A DNA stretch of 64,000 bases from Kitasatospora xanthocidica (GCF_014656195.1 NZ_BNBY01000010.1:186001-250000), one strand, 5' to 3'; counted from the first letter of the stretch, positions 39,409 to 48,818 are shown. Notes: generated by a model from the sequence alone, not told the origin. Program-made: numbers and translations.

Positions 39409-40719
39409 ATGACCGCGCAGCCGCTGCGGATTGCCCTGCTGTCGTACCGCGGGGACCCCTTCTGCGGCGGTCAGGGCGTGTACGTACGGCACCTCTCCCG
39501 TGAGCTGGCCGCGCTCGGCCACCACGTGGACGTGATCGGGTCCCAGCCCTACCCGGTGCTGGACGAGGTCGAGGGCCCCGGCTCGGTGCGCCTGGTCGAG
39601 CTGCCCAGCCTGGACCTCTACCGCGCCGACGACCCGTTCCGCACCCCCGCCCGCGGCGAGTTCCGCGGCCCGGTGGACGTGCTGGAGTTCGCCACCATGC
39701 GCACCGGCGGCTTCCCCGAGCCGCTGACCTTCTCGCTGCGCGCCCGGCAGTACCTGGCCGCCCACAAGGGCCGCTACGACGTGGTGCACGACAACCAGAC
39801 CCTCGGCTACGGCCTGCTGGGCCTGGCCCGGCACGGCTTCCCGCTGGTCACCACGATCCACCACCCGATCACCGTGGACCGGCAGCTGGAGCTGGACGCC
39901 GCCGCCACCCGGCTCAAGCGGCTCTCGCTGCGCCGCTGGTACGCCTTCACCCGGATGCAGCGCAGGGTCGCCGCCCGGCTGGACCACGTGATCACCGTCT
40001 CCGGCAGCTCGCAGCGCGAGATCGCCGAGCACCTGGGCGCCGCGCCCGGCGCGATCTCGGTGGTGCCGATCGGGGCCGACACCCGGCTCTGGTCGCCCTC
40101 GGACGCGGTCGAACGGGTGCCCGGACGGATCGTCACCACCTCCAGCGCCGATGTCCCGCTGAAGGGCCTGGTCTTCCTGGTCGAGGCGCTCGCCAAGGTC
40201 CGCACCGAGCGGGACGCCCACCTGGTGGTGGTCGGCAAGCCGCAGAAGGAGGACGGGCCGGTGGCCGAGGCGGTGCGCCGCTTCGGGCTGGCGGAGCACA
40301 TCGAGTTCCGCAGCGGCCTGACCGACCGCGAGCTGGTCGACCTGTACCGCTCGGCCGAGGTGGCCTGCGTCCCGTCGCTGTACGAGGGCTTCTCGCTGCC
40401 CGCCGCCGAGGCGATGGCCACCGCCACCCCGCTGGTCGCGACCACCGGCGGGGCGATCCCCGAGGTGGCCGGACCGGACGGCGAGACCTGCCTGGCGGTG
40501 CCGCCCGGTGAGGCGGACGCGCTGGCCGCCGCGCTCGGCCGGCTGCTGGACGACCCGGAGCTGCGCGCCGAGCTGGGCGCGGCCGGCCGGGAGCGGGTGC
40601 TGGCCCGGTTCAGCTGGGAGCGGGCCGCCGAGCTGACCGCCGAGGCCTACCGCGCGGCGATCGCCACCGGCGTCGGCGCCCGGGCCCGTTCGGGCCCCGG
40701 CTGGCGGTACGTGGCCTGA
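39409..40719 (+). CDS. GT4-family glycosyltransferase
   Basis: The 436-residue protein has the GT-B fold signature. The N-terminal half reads RIALLSYRGDPFCGGQGVYVRHLSRELAALGH; the C-terminal half has VVPIGADTRLWSPSD and VVVGKPQKEDGP. The donor site is PSLYEGFSLPAAEAMATATPLVATTGGAIPEV, with the E-x7-E pair. It transfers a sugar from an activated nucleotide or lipid donor. The methyltransferase and alpha-toroid genes behind it look like parts of the same pathway, perhaps a glycoconjugate or lipid product. The acceptor is unknown. Confidence 0.9.
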   Translation: MTAQPLRIALLSYRGDPFCGGQGVYVRHLSRELAALGHHVDVIGSQPYPVLDEVEGPGSVRLVELPSLDLYRADDPFRTPARGEFRGPVDVLEFATMRTGGFPEPLTFSLRARQYLAAHKGRYDVVHDNQTLGYGLLGLARHGFPLVTTIHHPITVDRQLELDAAATRLKRLSLRRWYAFTRMQRRVAARLDHVITVSGSSQREIAEHLGAAPGAISVVPIGADTRLWSPSDAVERVPGRIVTTSSADVPLKGLVFLVEALAKVRTERDAHLVVVGKPQKEDGPVAEAVRRFGLAEHIEFRSGLTDRELVDLYRSAEVACVPSLYEGFSLPAAEAMATATPLVATTGGAIPEVAGPDGETCLAVPPGEADALAAALGRLLDDPELRAELGAAGRERVLARFSWERAAELTAEAYRAAIATGVGARARSGPGWRYVA

Positions 40720-40856
40720 ACCGGGCCCGGCCCGGGTGTGCCCGCGCGGAGCCGCCAGCCCCGGAACGGGGTGCGTCGGCCGGGGTGCGGCGAGGTGTGA
40801 CGAGGCATGACGAAGCGTCAAGGACGCTTGGTAGCAATAGGAATGGGAGTCCCGCA

Positions 40857-41600
40857 GTGCTGACCGTCGATTTCTCGCGCTTCCCGCTCGCCCCCGGCGA
40901 CCGGGTGCTCGACCTGGGCTGCGGCGGGGGCCGGCACGCGTTCGAGTGCTACCGCCGCGGTGCCAACGTGATCGCCCTCGACCAGAACACCGAGGAGATC
41001 GCCGAGGTCAAGAAGTGGTTCGCGGCGATGGAGCAGGCCGGTGAGGCCCCCGAGGGCGCTTCGGCGGTCGCGATGGAGGGCAACGCGCTGGCGCTGCCGT
41101 TCGAGGACGAGTACTTCGACAAGATCATCATCTCCGAGGTGATGGAGCACATCCCCGACGACAAGGGCGTGCTCAACGAGATGTTCCGGGTCCTCAAGCC
41201 CGGCGGCCTGCTCGCCGTCACCGTGCCGCGCTGGCTGCCCGAGAAGATCTGCTGGGCGCTGTCCGACGAGTACCACGAGGTCGAGGGCGGCCACATCCGG
41301 ATCTACCGGGGCGACGAGCTGCTCGGCAAGCTCAAGGACGCCGGCCTGGAGCCGTACGGCACCCACCACGCGCACGCGCTGCACTCGCCGTACTGGTGGA
41401 TCAAGTGCGCGGTCGGCGTGGACAACGACAAGGCGCTGCCGGTCAAGGCCTACCACCAGCTGCTGGTCTGGGACATCGTCGGCACCCCGGTGATCAGCAC
41501 CCTCACCAAGGCCGCCGAGCGGGCGCTCAACCCCGTCATCGGCAAGAGCTTCGTGGCCTACGCCGCCAAGCCCAACCGCGCCCCGGGCGGCGCGGCGTGA
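40857..41600 (+). CDS. Class I SAM-dependent methyltransferase
   Basis: The 247-residue protein starts at GTG 40857 after GGGAG. Motif I is DRVLDLGCGGGRHAFECYRRGANVIALDQN. Motif II and post-II are YFDKIIISEVMEHIPDDKGVLNEMFRVLKPGG. An Arg/Trp-containing insertion and a C-terminal helix follow. The motifs match UbiE-type methyltransferases acting on lipids or small molecules. It lies 137 bp after the glycosyltransferase and overlaps the next gene by GTGA. Confidence 0.88.
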   Translation: MLTVDFSRFPLAPGDRVLDLGCGGGRHAFECYRRGANVIALDQNTEEIAEVKKWFAAMEQAGEAPEGASAVAMEGNALALPFEDEYFDKIIISEVMEHIPDDKGVLNEMFRVLKPGGLLAVTVPRWLPEKICWALSDEYHEVEGGHIRIYRGDELLGKLKDAGLEPYGTHHAHALHSPYWWIKCAVGVDNDKALPVKAYHQLLVWDIVGTPVISTLTKAAERALNPVIGKSFVAYAAKPNRAPGGAA

Positions 41601-42655
41601 CCGCCGCCGTCCCCGAGGTGCTGCTCCTCGACGGGGTGCTCGACGCCGCGCAGGCCGCCGACACCGTGCGCAGCATCCTCGCCGAGCAGCGCCCCGACGG
41701 TGCCATACCGTGGTTCGCCGGCCACCACCTGGATCCCTGGGACCACACCGAGGCCGCGATGGCCCTCGACACGGCGGGCGAGCACGCCGCCGCCGAGGCC
41801 GCCTACCGCTGGCTCGCCGCCAGCCAGAACCCGGACGGCTCCTGGTACGCCGCCTACACCGACGGCGTGGTCACCGACCGGGCCAAGGAGAGCAACTTCT
41901 GCGCCTACGTGGCGGTCGGGGTCTGGCACCACCACCTCAGCGCCGGCGACGACGCCTTCCTGGAGTGGATCTGGCCGGTCGTCCGGCGCGCCCTGGACTT
42001 CATCGTCTCGCTGCGGCTGCCCGGCGGCCCGATCGCCTGGCGGGTCGGCGAGGACGGCACCGCCACCGACGAGGCCCTGCTCACCGGCTCGTCCAGCATC
42101 CTGCACGCGCTGCGCTGCGGACTGGCCATCGCCGACTACCTGGAGGAGCCGCAGCCCGACTGGGAGCTCGCGGCCGGCCGGCTGCGGCACGCCGTCACCC
42201 ACCACCCGGAGCGGTTCCTGGACAAGGACCGCTACTCGATGGACTGGTACTACCCGGTGCTCGGCACCGGCCTGCGCGGCGACGCGGCGGTGGCCCGGAT
42301 CGAGCGGGACTGGGAGCGCTTCGTCGTCCCCGGCCTCGGCGTGCGCTGCGTCAGCGACCGCCCCTGGGTGACCGGCGGCGAGAGCGCCGAACTGGCCCTC
42401 GCGCTGTGGGCGATCGGGGAGTCCGACCGCGCGGTGGACATCCTGCGCTGGATCCAGAACCTGCGGCACGAGGACGGCTCGTACTGGACCGGGTACGTCT
42501 TCGAGGACGACGCGATCTGGCCGGAGGAGCGCACCACCTGGACGGCCGGGGCGCTGCTGCTGGCGGTGGCCGCGCTCGGCGGTGACCCGGCGACGGTCGC
42601 GGTCTTCGGCGGGGAGCAGCTGCCCGCCGGGCTGGTGGTCCAGGACTGCTGCTGA
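41597..42655 (+). CDS. Prenyltransferase/terpene-cyclase-like alpha-toroid protein
   Basis: The 352-residue cytoplasmic protein (GTG 41597) consists of alpha-helical hairpins with motifs such as AASQNPDGSWYAAYTDG, LRHEDGSYWTGYVFEDD and WDHTEAAMALDTAGEH. They resemble squalene-cyclase-type toroids and glycoside-hydrolase-like (alpha/alpha)6 barrels. It lacks a DDxD-type terpene cyclase site, so a sugar- or lipid-processing role with the preceding GT4 and methyltransferase is plausible. The sequence alone does not settle the activity. Confidence 0.65.
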   Translation: MTAAVPEVLLLDGVLDAAQAADTVRSILAEQRPDGAIPWFAGHHLDPWDHTEAAMALDTAGEHAAAEAAYRWLAASQNPDGSWYAAYTDGVVTDRAKESNFCAYVAVGVWHHHLSAGDDAFLEWIWPVVRRALDFIVSLRLPGGPIAWRVGEDGTATDEALLTGSSSILHALRCGLAIADYLEEPQPDWELAAGRLRHAVTHHPERFLDKDRYSMDWYYPVLGTGLRGDAAVARIERDWERFVVPGLGVRCVSDRPWVTGGESAELALALWAIGESDRAVDILRWIQNLRHEDGSYWTGYVFEDDAIWPEERTTWTAGALLLAVAALGGDPATVAVFGGEQLPAGLVVQDCC

Positions 42656-42668
42656 GGGCGGGGAGAAG

Positions 42669-42718
42669 ACACGAAGGAGGGGCGGGACCGGTGCACCGGT
42701 CCCGCCCCTCCTTCGTGT
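42669..42718 (+). terminator. Terminator with 25-bp perfect palindrome
   Basis: The 50 bp from 42669 to 42718 form a perfect inverted repeat with no loop base unpaired in sequence (centre at GC 42693-42694). It lies 13 bp after the alpha-toroid gene and ends the three-gene unit; it is also 65 bp past the opposing DUF5336-like gene. Confidence 0.85.
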
Positions 42719-42783
42719 GTGTCCGGGACCGCACACGGGTCCGAAGACCGCGCGTGCGTCCGAGGACTGTGCCGTCCGGGGCG

Positions 42784-43686
42784 TCAGCCGCGCTGGAGGC
42801 CCGTGGTGTCGGTCAGCACGCCCTGGGTGCCGTCCGCCAGCTGGGCGACCAGCGCGGTGCCGCGCTGCTCGACCGCCAGGTACCAGGTGCCGGGCACGAC
42901 CTCACCGATCGGAGCGCCGGCCGGGTTGTCCTTCGGGGCCAGCTGGCGCGGAGCCGGGACGGCGAACCAGAACGGCTGGAAGTCCGCCGCCGGGGCGGCC
43001 GGCTGCGCGGCCTGGGTCGGCTGCGGGGCCGGCGCGCCGGCGTCCTGCGGCTGACCGGGCTGACCGGGCTGGGCGGGCTGGCCGGGGGCCGGGTAGCCGT
43101 AGCCGGGCTGGGCACCGAACGCCGGGTCGTGACCCTGCGCCGGGTAGCCGTACTGACCGGGCTGGCCGGGCGCACCCGGGTGACCGGGCTGGCCCGGGAA
43201 GCCGCCCTGGAACGGGGCGGCCGGGCGGTCGGTGACCAGCGGGGCCTTCAGCGCCGGCACCAGCGGGCCGGCCGCGGCCGCACCGGCGAGCACGATCAGC
43301 GAGATGAAGCCGAGCCAGGCGCCGAAGCCGTGGCTGATGCTGCCGCCGGACGGGCCGCCGCCCAGGGACCAGACCGAGGTCCACAGCGCCGCGACGGCGA
43401 GGGCGATGCCCCACTGGTCCAGCCGCAGGCCGAGCACCTGGCGGTTGGTCGCGGCCTGGCCCTGGAAGCGCTGCACCAGGATCAGCACCGCTGCGGCGAT
43501 GCCCAGCAGGTAGATGGAGGGCAGGATGGGGAACAGCTCGGTGCTCCACGCGTTCTGCGAGGCGTCGGGTCCGCAGTACCGGCCGGCGCAGCTCACGGTC
43601 CAGTAGGGCAGGAAGGAGGCGATGAAGAGCAGGACGGCCGCGCCTGCGACGGCGGCGTCTCCCCTGGTGAGAGCGCGCAGATTCAC
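42784..43686 (-). CDS. DUF5336-like membrane protein with Pro/Gly-rich tail
   Basis: The 300-residue protein (GTG 43686 after GAGGGGAA) has four membrane helices in residues about 10-150 (for example AVAGAAVLLFIASFLPYWTV and IYLLGIAAAVLILV). These are followed by a Pro/Gly/Gln-rich cytosolic stretch with GQPGQYGYPAQG-type repeats and a short C-terminal beta region (FWFAVPAPRQLAP, VPGTWYLAVEQRG). This layout resembles mycobacterial 34-kDa antigen homologues (DUF5336). It may link envelope and cytosol; the function is unknown. Confidence 0.7.
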   Translation of the reverse strand: MNLRALTRGDAAVAGAAVLLFIASFLPYWTVSCAGRYCGPDASQNAWSTELFPILPSIYLLGIAAAVLILVQRFQGQAATNRQVLGLRLDQWGIALAVAALWTSVWSLGGGPSGGSISHGFGAWLGFISLIVLAGAAAAGPLVPALKAPLVTDRPAAPFQGGFPGQPGHPGAPGQPGQYGYPAQGHDPAFGAQPGYGYPAPGQPAQPGQPGQPQDAGAPAPQPTQAAQPAAPAADFQPFWFAVPAPRQLAPKDNPAGAPIGEVVPGTWYLAVEQRGTALVAQLADGTQGVLTDTTGLQRG

Positions 43687-43901
43687 TAACGTTCCCCTCG
43701 TTGACGTGTCGTGGACGGTGCTTCGTGCGGTCGGGCTGACCGGCCGAAACTCCCGAACGGACCAGAAGCCTAGGCCCAACCGTCCTGCCGGTGCACGGCG
43801 GGACCGGGAATGGGGCGAAGTCGTTGCAAACCGCGCGGGTTGGGCGGAGCTCCGTCCGCCGGGGTGCGCGGCCCAACTCCCGTACCGGGTCCCCGAGTCT
43901 T

Positions 43902-44918
43902 CTATCGAGTCGTCAGGAACGCGGTCAACGCGTCGGCGATCCCCTGGGCCGCCTGCTGGCGCCACTGAGGGTCCGTCATCCGCTTCGCGTCCGTCGAGTT
44001 GCGCATGTTACCGCACTCGATGAACACCTTGGGGACGGCGGACAGGTTGAGGCCGCCCAGGTCGGAGCGGGTGTCCAGGCCCTGGTCCGCGGTGTAGTCG
44101 GCGTACGGTTCGCCGGTCGCCGTGTGGAACTGGTCGCGCAGCAGCAGGCCGAGCCGGTGCGAGGGTTCGACGATCGCGGAGTTGTCCGCTTTGCCGGCCA
44201 CCACCCTGCCGGGCATGATCACGTGGAAGCCGCTGCCGCTCGCCGGGCCGCCGTCCGCGTGCACCGAGACCGCGGCGTCGGCGTGCGCGTCGGCACCGGA
44301 CCGGGCGCGCTCGTCGATGCACGGGCCCCAGGGGCGGTCGCCGTCCTGCACCAGCACCACGGTGGCGCCCCGGGCGGCCAGGATGGCGCGGGCCCGGCGG
44401 GAGACGTCCAGGGTGTACTCGGCCTCGGTGTACCCGGCGTTGGTCTCCGTCCCGGTGGTGTCGCACTCCTTGCGGGCGTTGCCGATGTCCACCTGGCGGT
44501 TGATCTCGGCGGTGTGCGAGAAGTTGCCGGGGTTGTGGCCGGGGTCGAGGACGACGGTGCGGCCGGCCAGGCCGTTCGCCGCCGTGCCGGCCGTGCCGGT
44601 CGGGGCGGCCGTGGTGGCGGTACCGGTCGGGGCGCTCGGGGTGGGCGCTTCGCCGGTCGGGGCGTCGGCGGAGGGCGGCGGCGCGACCGGCGGGGTGAGC
44701 GGCGCTGCGGCGGGGTCCGCGGCGCCCGGCCGGGTCGAGGCCGGGGCAGTGGCGGAGGCCGGGGCGGAGGCGGCGGCCGTGGCGCCCGCCGGGCCGGAGT
44801 GGTCGAGGGCCCGCCAGCCGAGCCAGCCCGCCGTGCAGAGCGGAACGGCCGCGGCCACCACGGTGGTGGCGCGCAGCAGGGTGGAACGGCGGTGCGGGCG
44901 GGGGGCGGTACCGGTCAC
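43902..44918 (-). CDS. N-acetylmuramoyl-L-alanine amidase (Amidase_3)
   Basis: The 338-residue protein has one N-terminal membrane helix or uncleaved signal (ATTVVAAAVPLCTAGWLGW), an Ala/Pro/Thr-rich linker, and an Amidase_3 domain from about residue 130. The zinc ligands are visible: His in VLDPGHNPG, Glu in YTEAEYTLDVSRR and His in AVSVHADGG. The catalytic Glu is in VFIECGNMRN. It cleaves the bond between muramic acid and the stem peptide. It begins 7 bp after the next gene ends, so the two form an operon. Confidence 0.9.
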   Translation of the reverse strand: MTGTAPRPHRRSTLLRATTVVAAAVPLCTAGWLGWRALDHSGPAGATAAASAPASATAPASTRPGAADPAAAPLTPPVAPPPSADAPTGEAPTPSAPTGTATTAAPTGTAGTAANGLAGRTVVLDPGHNPGNFSHTAEINRQVDIGNARKECDTTGTETNAGYTEAEYTLDVSRRARAILAARGATVVLVQDGDRPWGPCIDERARSGADAHADAAVSVHADGGPASGSGFHVIMPGRVVAGKADNSAIVEPSHRLGLLLRDQFHTATGEPYADYTADQGLDTRSDLGGLNLSAVPKVFIECGNMRNSTDAKRMTDPQWRQQAAQGIADALTAFLTTR

Positions 44919-44925
44919 GGGTCGG

Positions 44926-46191
44926 TCAGATCCTGTCCTGGGTGCGCGGGGTCAGGCCGTAGCTGTTCGCGATCGGGTTCCACTTGGTCATGAAGTCCGT
45001 CTTCGCCTGGGTGGCCTGCGGGTTGAGCTCGTCCGCGTGCTTCTTGTCCGCGGTGCTCGGGGCCCGGCCGGAGCAGCCCTGGGCGGCGACGGCGCGCGCC
45101 CAGCTCGCGTACGCCTTGTCGATGTCGGCGGACAGCTGCCAGGCGGACTTCAGCGAGTTCACCGCGTCCGCGCCGCCCGGCACGTCCGTGACGCTCAGCT
45201 TGCCGAGCTTGGTCAGCAGGGTGGCGCGCTGGGTGGCGCCGCTGTCGAACACCTGCGCCGCGCTCTCGATGTCGGCCTTCGACGGGCAGCTGCTCACCTT
45301 GGCGACGGCGCTGCCGATCGGGGCCTTGGCGTTCTCGCCCTCGCTCAGCAGGCCGTCCAGTGCCTGCGCCTGGGCCTGGGCGGCGGGCCCGGCGCCGGTC
45401 GCGGTCGGGGACGGCGCGGCGGTGGGGGAGGCCGGGGCGCTCGCGGCGCCGCTCGGCGCGGTGTCCGTACCGGTGGGCGCGGGGGCGGGCTGGGGGTTGC
45501 CGGAGCCGGTCGCCGGGGCGCCGGTGGGGGCCGGCGCGGCCTGGCCGTCCTTGTCCCCGCCGCCCCGGGCGGCGAACAGCAGACCGCCGCCGATCGCCAG
45601 CACCAGCAGCAGGGCGAAGCCGATCAGCAGCGGGGCCTTGCGGTCGGCCGGGCGCTTCTCGTCCTCGTCCGGGTAGCCCGTCGGGTAGTCCGCCGGATAG
45701 TCGGTCGGGTAGTCGGGCCGGCCGCCGTACGGGGGCTGCGGCGGGGCGGCGGGCGGCTGGGGGTAGCCGTAACCCTGCGGCGGGCCCTGGTGCTGCGGGC
45801 CGGTCGCGTGGGCGGGGAACGGCGAGGCCGCCGGCGGGCCCGTCGGGGGCGGGGCGGCGGTGCGCGGGATCGGGGCGGTCTGCGGGTCGTAGCCGGGCGC
45901 GGTGGCCAGGTACGGGCGGGCGCCCAGCGGCGGGCCCTGGTCGCCGGCGGCACCGGGCTGGGGCGGCGGGGCGAGCATGCCCAGACGGGGGTCGACCGGG
46001 GCCTGCGGGGCGGCGGGGGCCGGTGGGGCGGCCTGGTGCTGCGGGGCGGCGGGCGGTTGCGGGGCGGCCGGGGCCTGGGGCGCCGCGGCCTCGGTGCCGG
46101 CCGCGTTCTGCGGGCCGCGCACCCAGCCGCCGGCGCCGCCGCGCGCCGTCGGGTCCCAGACCGCCGGGGCGGTGTTCTGCTGGTCCGTCAT
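44926..46191 (-). CDS. Pro/Gln/Ala-rich single-pass membrane protein
   Basis: The 421-residue protein has a cytosolic N terminus of about 180 residues rich in Pro, Gln and Ala (motifs like PQPPAAPPQ and YPTDYPADYPTGYPDEDEKR). One transmembrane helix follows (APLLIGFALLLVLAIGGGLLFAA), then an Ala/Pro/Ser linker and a helical extracytoplasmic domain of about 150 residues with two Cys (VSSCPSKAD and AAQGCSGRAP). It is probably tail-exposed at the surface and works with the amidase behind it. No family was recognised. ATG 46191 has no strong ribosome-binding site. Confidence 0.7.
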   Translation of the reverse strand: MTDQQNTAPAVWDPTARGGAGGWVRGPQNAAGTEAAAPQAPAAPQPPAAPQHQAAPPAPAAPQAPVDPRLGMLAPPPQPGAAGDQGPPLGARPYLATAPGYDPQTAPIPRTAAPPPTGPPAASPFPAHATGPQHQGPPQGYGYPQPPAAPPQPPYGGRPDYPTDYPADYPTGYPDEDEKRPADRKAPLLIGFALLLVLAIGGGLLFAARGGGDKDGQAAPAPTGAPATGSGNPQPAPAPTGTDTAPSGAASAPASPTAAPSPTATGAGPAAQAQAQALDGLLSEGENAKAPIGSAVAKVSSCPSKADIESAAQVFDSGATQRATLLTKLGKLSVTDVPGGADAVNSLKSAWQLSADIDKAYASWARAVAAQGCSGRAPSTADKKHADELNPQATQAKTDFMTKWNPIANSYGLTPRTQDRI

Positions 46192-46362
46192 GTCGCTGCT
46201 GGCCCCCACCGTCCGCCGATGCTCTGCCTGGTGCTGCGCGGCCACCGTACCGTTCGAACCCCCGCCCGACAGCCCCGGCACGACGTTAGAGCATCGGCGC
46301 GGGGCCGTGGGGCGGCTCGGTGGATCCCGGGTCGGGGCGACAAGCCGGCGGTCGGCCTCCGG

Positions 46363-47016
46363 TCAGCGCGCGGGTCGGCGCAGGACGCGCAGGGAGCCGG
46401 TCACCGAGACCTCCTCGAAGCCCTCGGCGAGCGCCCGCAGGTACACCCGGTACGGGGCCTGGCCGCCGTCCGCCGGGTCCGGGAAGACGTCGTGCACCAC
46501 CAGCAGGCCCTCCGGCGCCAGGTGCGGCACCCAGCCCTCGTAGTCGCCGGTCGCGTGCTCGTCGGTGTGCCCGCCGTCGATGAACACCAGGCCCAGCGGG
46601 CGCCCCCACAGCGCGGCGATCCGCGGCGAGCGGCCGACCAGCGCCACCACGTGCTCCTCCAGCCCGGCGGCGTGCAGCGTGCGGCGGAAGCGGGGCAGGG
46701 TGTCCATCAGGCCGACCTCGGGGTCGACCAGGGACGTGTCGTGGTACTCCCAGCCGGGCTGCTGCTCCTCCGAGCCGCGGTGGTGGTCCACGGTCAGCGC
46801 GACCGTCCCGGTCTCCCGGGCCGCGGCCGCCAGCAGGATCGCCGAGCGGCCGCAGTAGGTGCCGATCTCCAGCACGGGCAGGCCGGTCTCCCGGGCCGCC
46901 GCCACCGCCGCCGCGTACAGCGCGAGCCCCTCGTCCACCGGCATGAACCCGGTGGCCGCCTCGAACGCCGCCAGCACCTCGGGTGCGGGGCGGGCGCCCT
47001 CCAGCAGGTCGGACAT
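46363..47016 (-). CDS. Class I SAM-dependent O-methyltransferase-like protein
   Basis: The 217-residue protein has the methyltransferase Rossmann motifs. Motif I is GLPVLEIGTYCGRSAILLAAAARETGTVALTVDHHRG, followed by an acidic strand in LGLVFIDGGHTDEHATGDYEGW and LAPEGLLVVHDVF. The FIDGGH and YEGWVPHL segments match the CmcI and caffeoyl-type O-methyltransferase group. It lies alone between two other units. The substrate is unknown. Confidence 0.82.
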   Translation of the reverse strand: MSDLLEGARPAPEVLAAFEAATGFMPVDEGLALYAAAVAAARETGLPVLEIGTYCGRSAILLAAAARETGTVALTVDHHRGSEEQQPGWEYHDTSLVDPEVGLMDTLPRFRRTLHAAGLEEHVVALVGRSPRIAALWGRPLGLVFIDGGHTDEHATGDYEGWVPHLAPEGLLVVHDVFPDPADGGQAPYRVYLRALAEGFEEVSVTGSLRVLRRPAR

Positions 47017-47243
47017 GCGATGCTCCTCGGGGTCGGGTCGTGGACGGACGTGCTGGGACCCTACTCGACGGTAGTGGCGGTGGTGAGGGCGGGCGGGGGC
47101 GGCGGGAGAACCAGGGCGGCCGGGAATCGCGCTCTTTGCCGACCCTTGTGAAACCCGTTCTACTGATATTGCGGAGGCCATGTCAGAATCGCCCAGTCCG
47201 AGGATCCACTCCGCGTCACGCCATGCACACAGGGAGCAGCACC

Positions 47244-48326
47244 ATGCGCGCAGCCGTCCTGCACAAGACCGGCCAGGACACCCTCGACGTCCGCGAGGAC
47301 GTGACCGCGGTCGGCTTCAGAAGAGGCAGCGTCCGGGTCCGGATGCGCGCCGCCAGCCTCTGCCACTCCGACCTCTCGGCGATGAACGGCGTCCTGCCCC
47401 AGCCCGCGCCCTTCGTCCCCGGCCACGAGGGCGCCGGTGACGTCGTCGAGGTCGCCGAGGGCGTGACCGGCTTCGCCGTCGGCGACCGCGTCGTGCTCTG
47501 CTGGATGGCCCCCTGCGGCCGCTGCGACCACTGCGCCAAGGACCGCGGCCACCTCTGCGTCGCCAGCCTGCGCCGGCTCGGCGCCCCCGGCTTCCGGATC
47601 GAGGAAGGCGGCGTGATCGCCTCCGGCTTCTACGGCACCGGAGCCTTCGCCGACGAGGTCGTGGTCTCCGCCAACGCGCTCATCAAGATCCCCGCCGACC
47701 TGCCCTACGAGGCCGCCGCGCTGATCGGCTGCGGGGTCACCACCGGCATAGGCGCCGCCGTCAACACCGCCAAGGTCGAGCCCGGCGCCTCCGTCGCGGT
47801 CATCGGCGCCGGCGGCGTCGGCATCGCCACCGTGCAGGGCGCCCGGGTCTGCGGCGCCGGCCGGATCACCGTCGTCGACCCGGTCGCCTCCCGCCGCGAG
47901 CGCGCCCTCGACTTCGGCGCCACCGAGGCGATCGCCCCCGACGACCTCAAGGCCGTCGCCAAGAAGCTGCCGGGCGGCGGCTTCGACTACGTCTTCGAGG
48001 CGGTCGGCCGCGCGGCCACCGTCCGGGCCGGCTACGACGCGGCCCGGCGCGGCGGCGCGGTGGTCGTCATCGGCGCGGGCGCGCAGGACGACCTCGCCGA
48101 ATTCACCATGGGCGAGCTGTTCTTCAACGAGAAGCGCCTGCTGCCCTCGCTCTACGGCGGGGCGACCGTCGGGCGCACCGTCGCCCTGGTCGTGGACCTC
48201 TGGCGGGCCGGGCGGATCGACCTGGACGGCATGATCACCCACCGGGTGGGTCTGGCGGACGTCAACGAGGCGATCGCGCAGATGCGCAGCGGCGAGGCGC
48301 TGCGGACCGTCGTGACGATGGACTGA
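47244..48326 (+). CDS. Zinc-dependent alcohol dehydrogenase (class III-like MDR)
   Basis: The 360-residue enzyme has the catalytic-zinc site in SLCHSDLSAMNG and PGHEGAGDVVEVAEG. The structural-zinc Cys group is CGRCDHCAKDRGHLC and the NAD-binding motif is VIGAGGVGIATVQGA. VVVIGAGAQDDLAEFTMGELFFNEKRLL near the C terminus is typical of class III alcohol and formaldehyde-type dehydrogenases. It oxidises an alcohol or S-hydroxymethyl thiol with NAD. ATG 47244 follows AGGGAG. Confidence 0.92.
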   Translation: MRAAVLHKTGQDTLDVREDVTAVGFRRGSVRVRMRAASLCHSDLSAMNGVLPQPAPFVPGHEGAGDVVEVAEGVTGFAVGDRVVLCWMAPCGRCDHCAKDRGHLCVASLRRLGAPGFRIEEGGVIASGFYGTGAFADEVVVSANALIKIPADLPYEAAALIGCGVTTGIGAAVNTAKVEPGASVAVIGAGGVGIATVQGARVCGAGRITVVDPVASRRERALDFGATEAIAPDDLKAVAKKLPGGGFDYVFEAVGRAATVRAGYDAARRGGAVVVIGAGAQDDLAEFTMGELFFNEKRLLPSLYGGATVGRTVALVVDLWRAGRIDLDGMITHRVGLADVNEAIAQMRSGEALRTVVTMD

Positions 48327-48422
48327 CGGACCGCGCCCGGTTGTCGTCGTATCGGCTGCCGTTGGTGATGTGAATGCCGTGATGTGAGAACAGTGATGTG
48401 AATACCGTGCGGTGAATGACGA

Positions 48423-48459
48423 GGGCCCGCCGGGGAGCGCTGCTCCCCTCGGCGGGCCC
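48423..48459 (-). terminator. Hairpin after the HGRHR small gene
   Basis: A 10-bp stem (GGGCCCGCCG 48423-48432 with 48450-48459) extended by a GGGAGC/GCTCCC inner helix follows the stop of the small minus-strand gene by 23 bp. It also lies after the dehydrogenase gene, so it may serve both. Confidence 0.65.
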
Positions 48460-48482
48460 GGTGCACGTCGGGTGCGGTGGGA

Positions 48483-48653
48483 TCAGCCCCGTGCCGCGGC
48501 CGCGCGGTGGCGGCCGTGCGGGTCGGACTCCGAGGTGTCGTCGGCGGCGGACCGGCCCCGGTGGCGGCCGTGCGCGGCGTCCGCGGCCGTCTTCTCGTCG
48601 GCGTCGGTCCCGGTGATCGCGGGTCCGGTGGTGTCGGTGAGGGTGTCGGACAT
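48483..48653 (-). CDS. Small 56-residue HGRHR-repeat protein
   Basis: ATG 48653 reads 56 codons to TGA at 48483. Almost all third positions are G or C and a terminator follows, so it looks real although it is short. The N-terminal half is Thr/Asp-rich (SDTLTDTTGPAITGTDADEK); two HGRHR motifs follow (AAHGRHRGR and DPHGRHRAAA). No family was recognised. It lies downstream of the lanthipeptide exporter gene on the same strand, separated by 165 bp with no terminator seen between them. It could be a basic regulatory or metal-binding peptide. Confidence 0.6.
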   Translation of the reverse strand: MSDTLTDTTGPAITGTDADEKTAADAAHGRHRGRSAADDTSESDPHGRHRAAAARG

Positions 48654-48818
48654 GAGAAATCGTCTTCCGTGCGGAGGGTGCAGGTCATCGGCGCCCGCCC
48701 GGCGCCGGGGGCGCGCGGTCGGGTCCCCGATCGGGCGCTCGGTACGCGCCCGTAGCCGGTGATCGCGGCCCGTGACCCGGACACCTTAACGGCCGGGACG
48801 GGCGAGATCCTATCGAGA

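Noticed and set aside
42691..43689. Plus-strand 332-residue frame opposite the DUF5336-like gene
   Set aside because: It has Gly/Arg/Ala-rich composition with no domain and mirrors the minus-strand gene that has helices and a ribosome-binding site.
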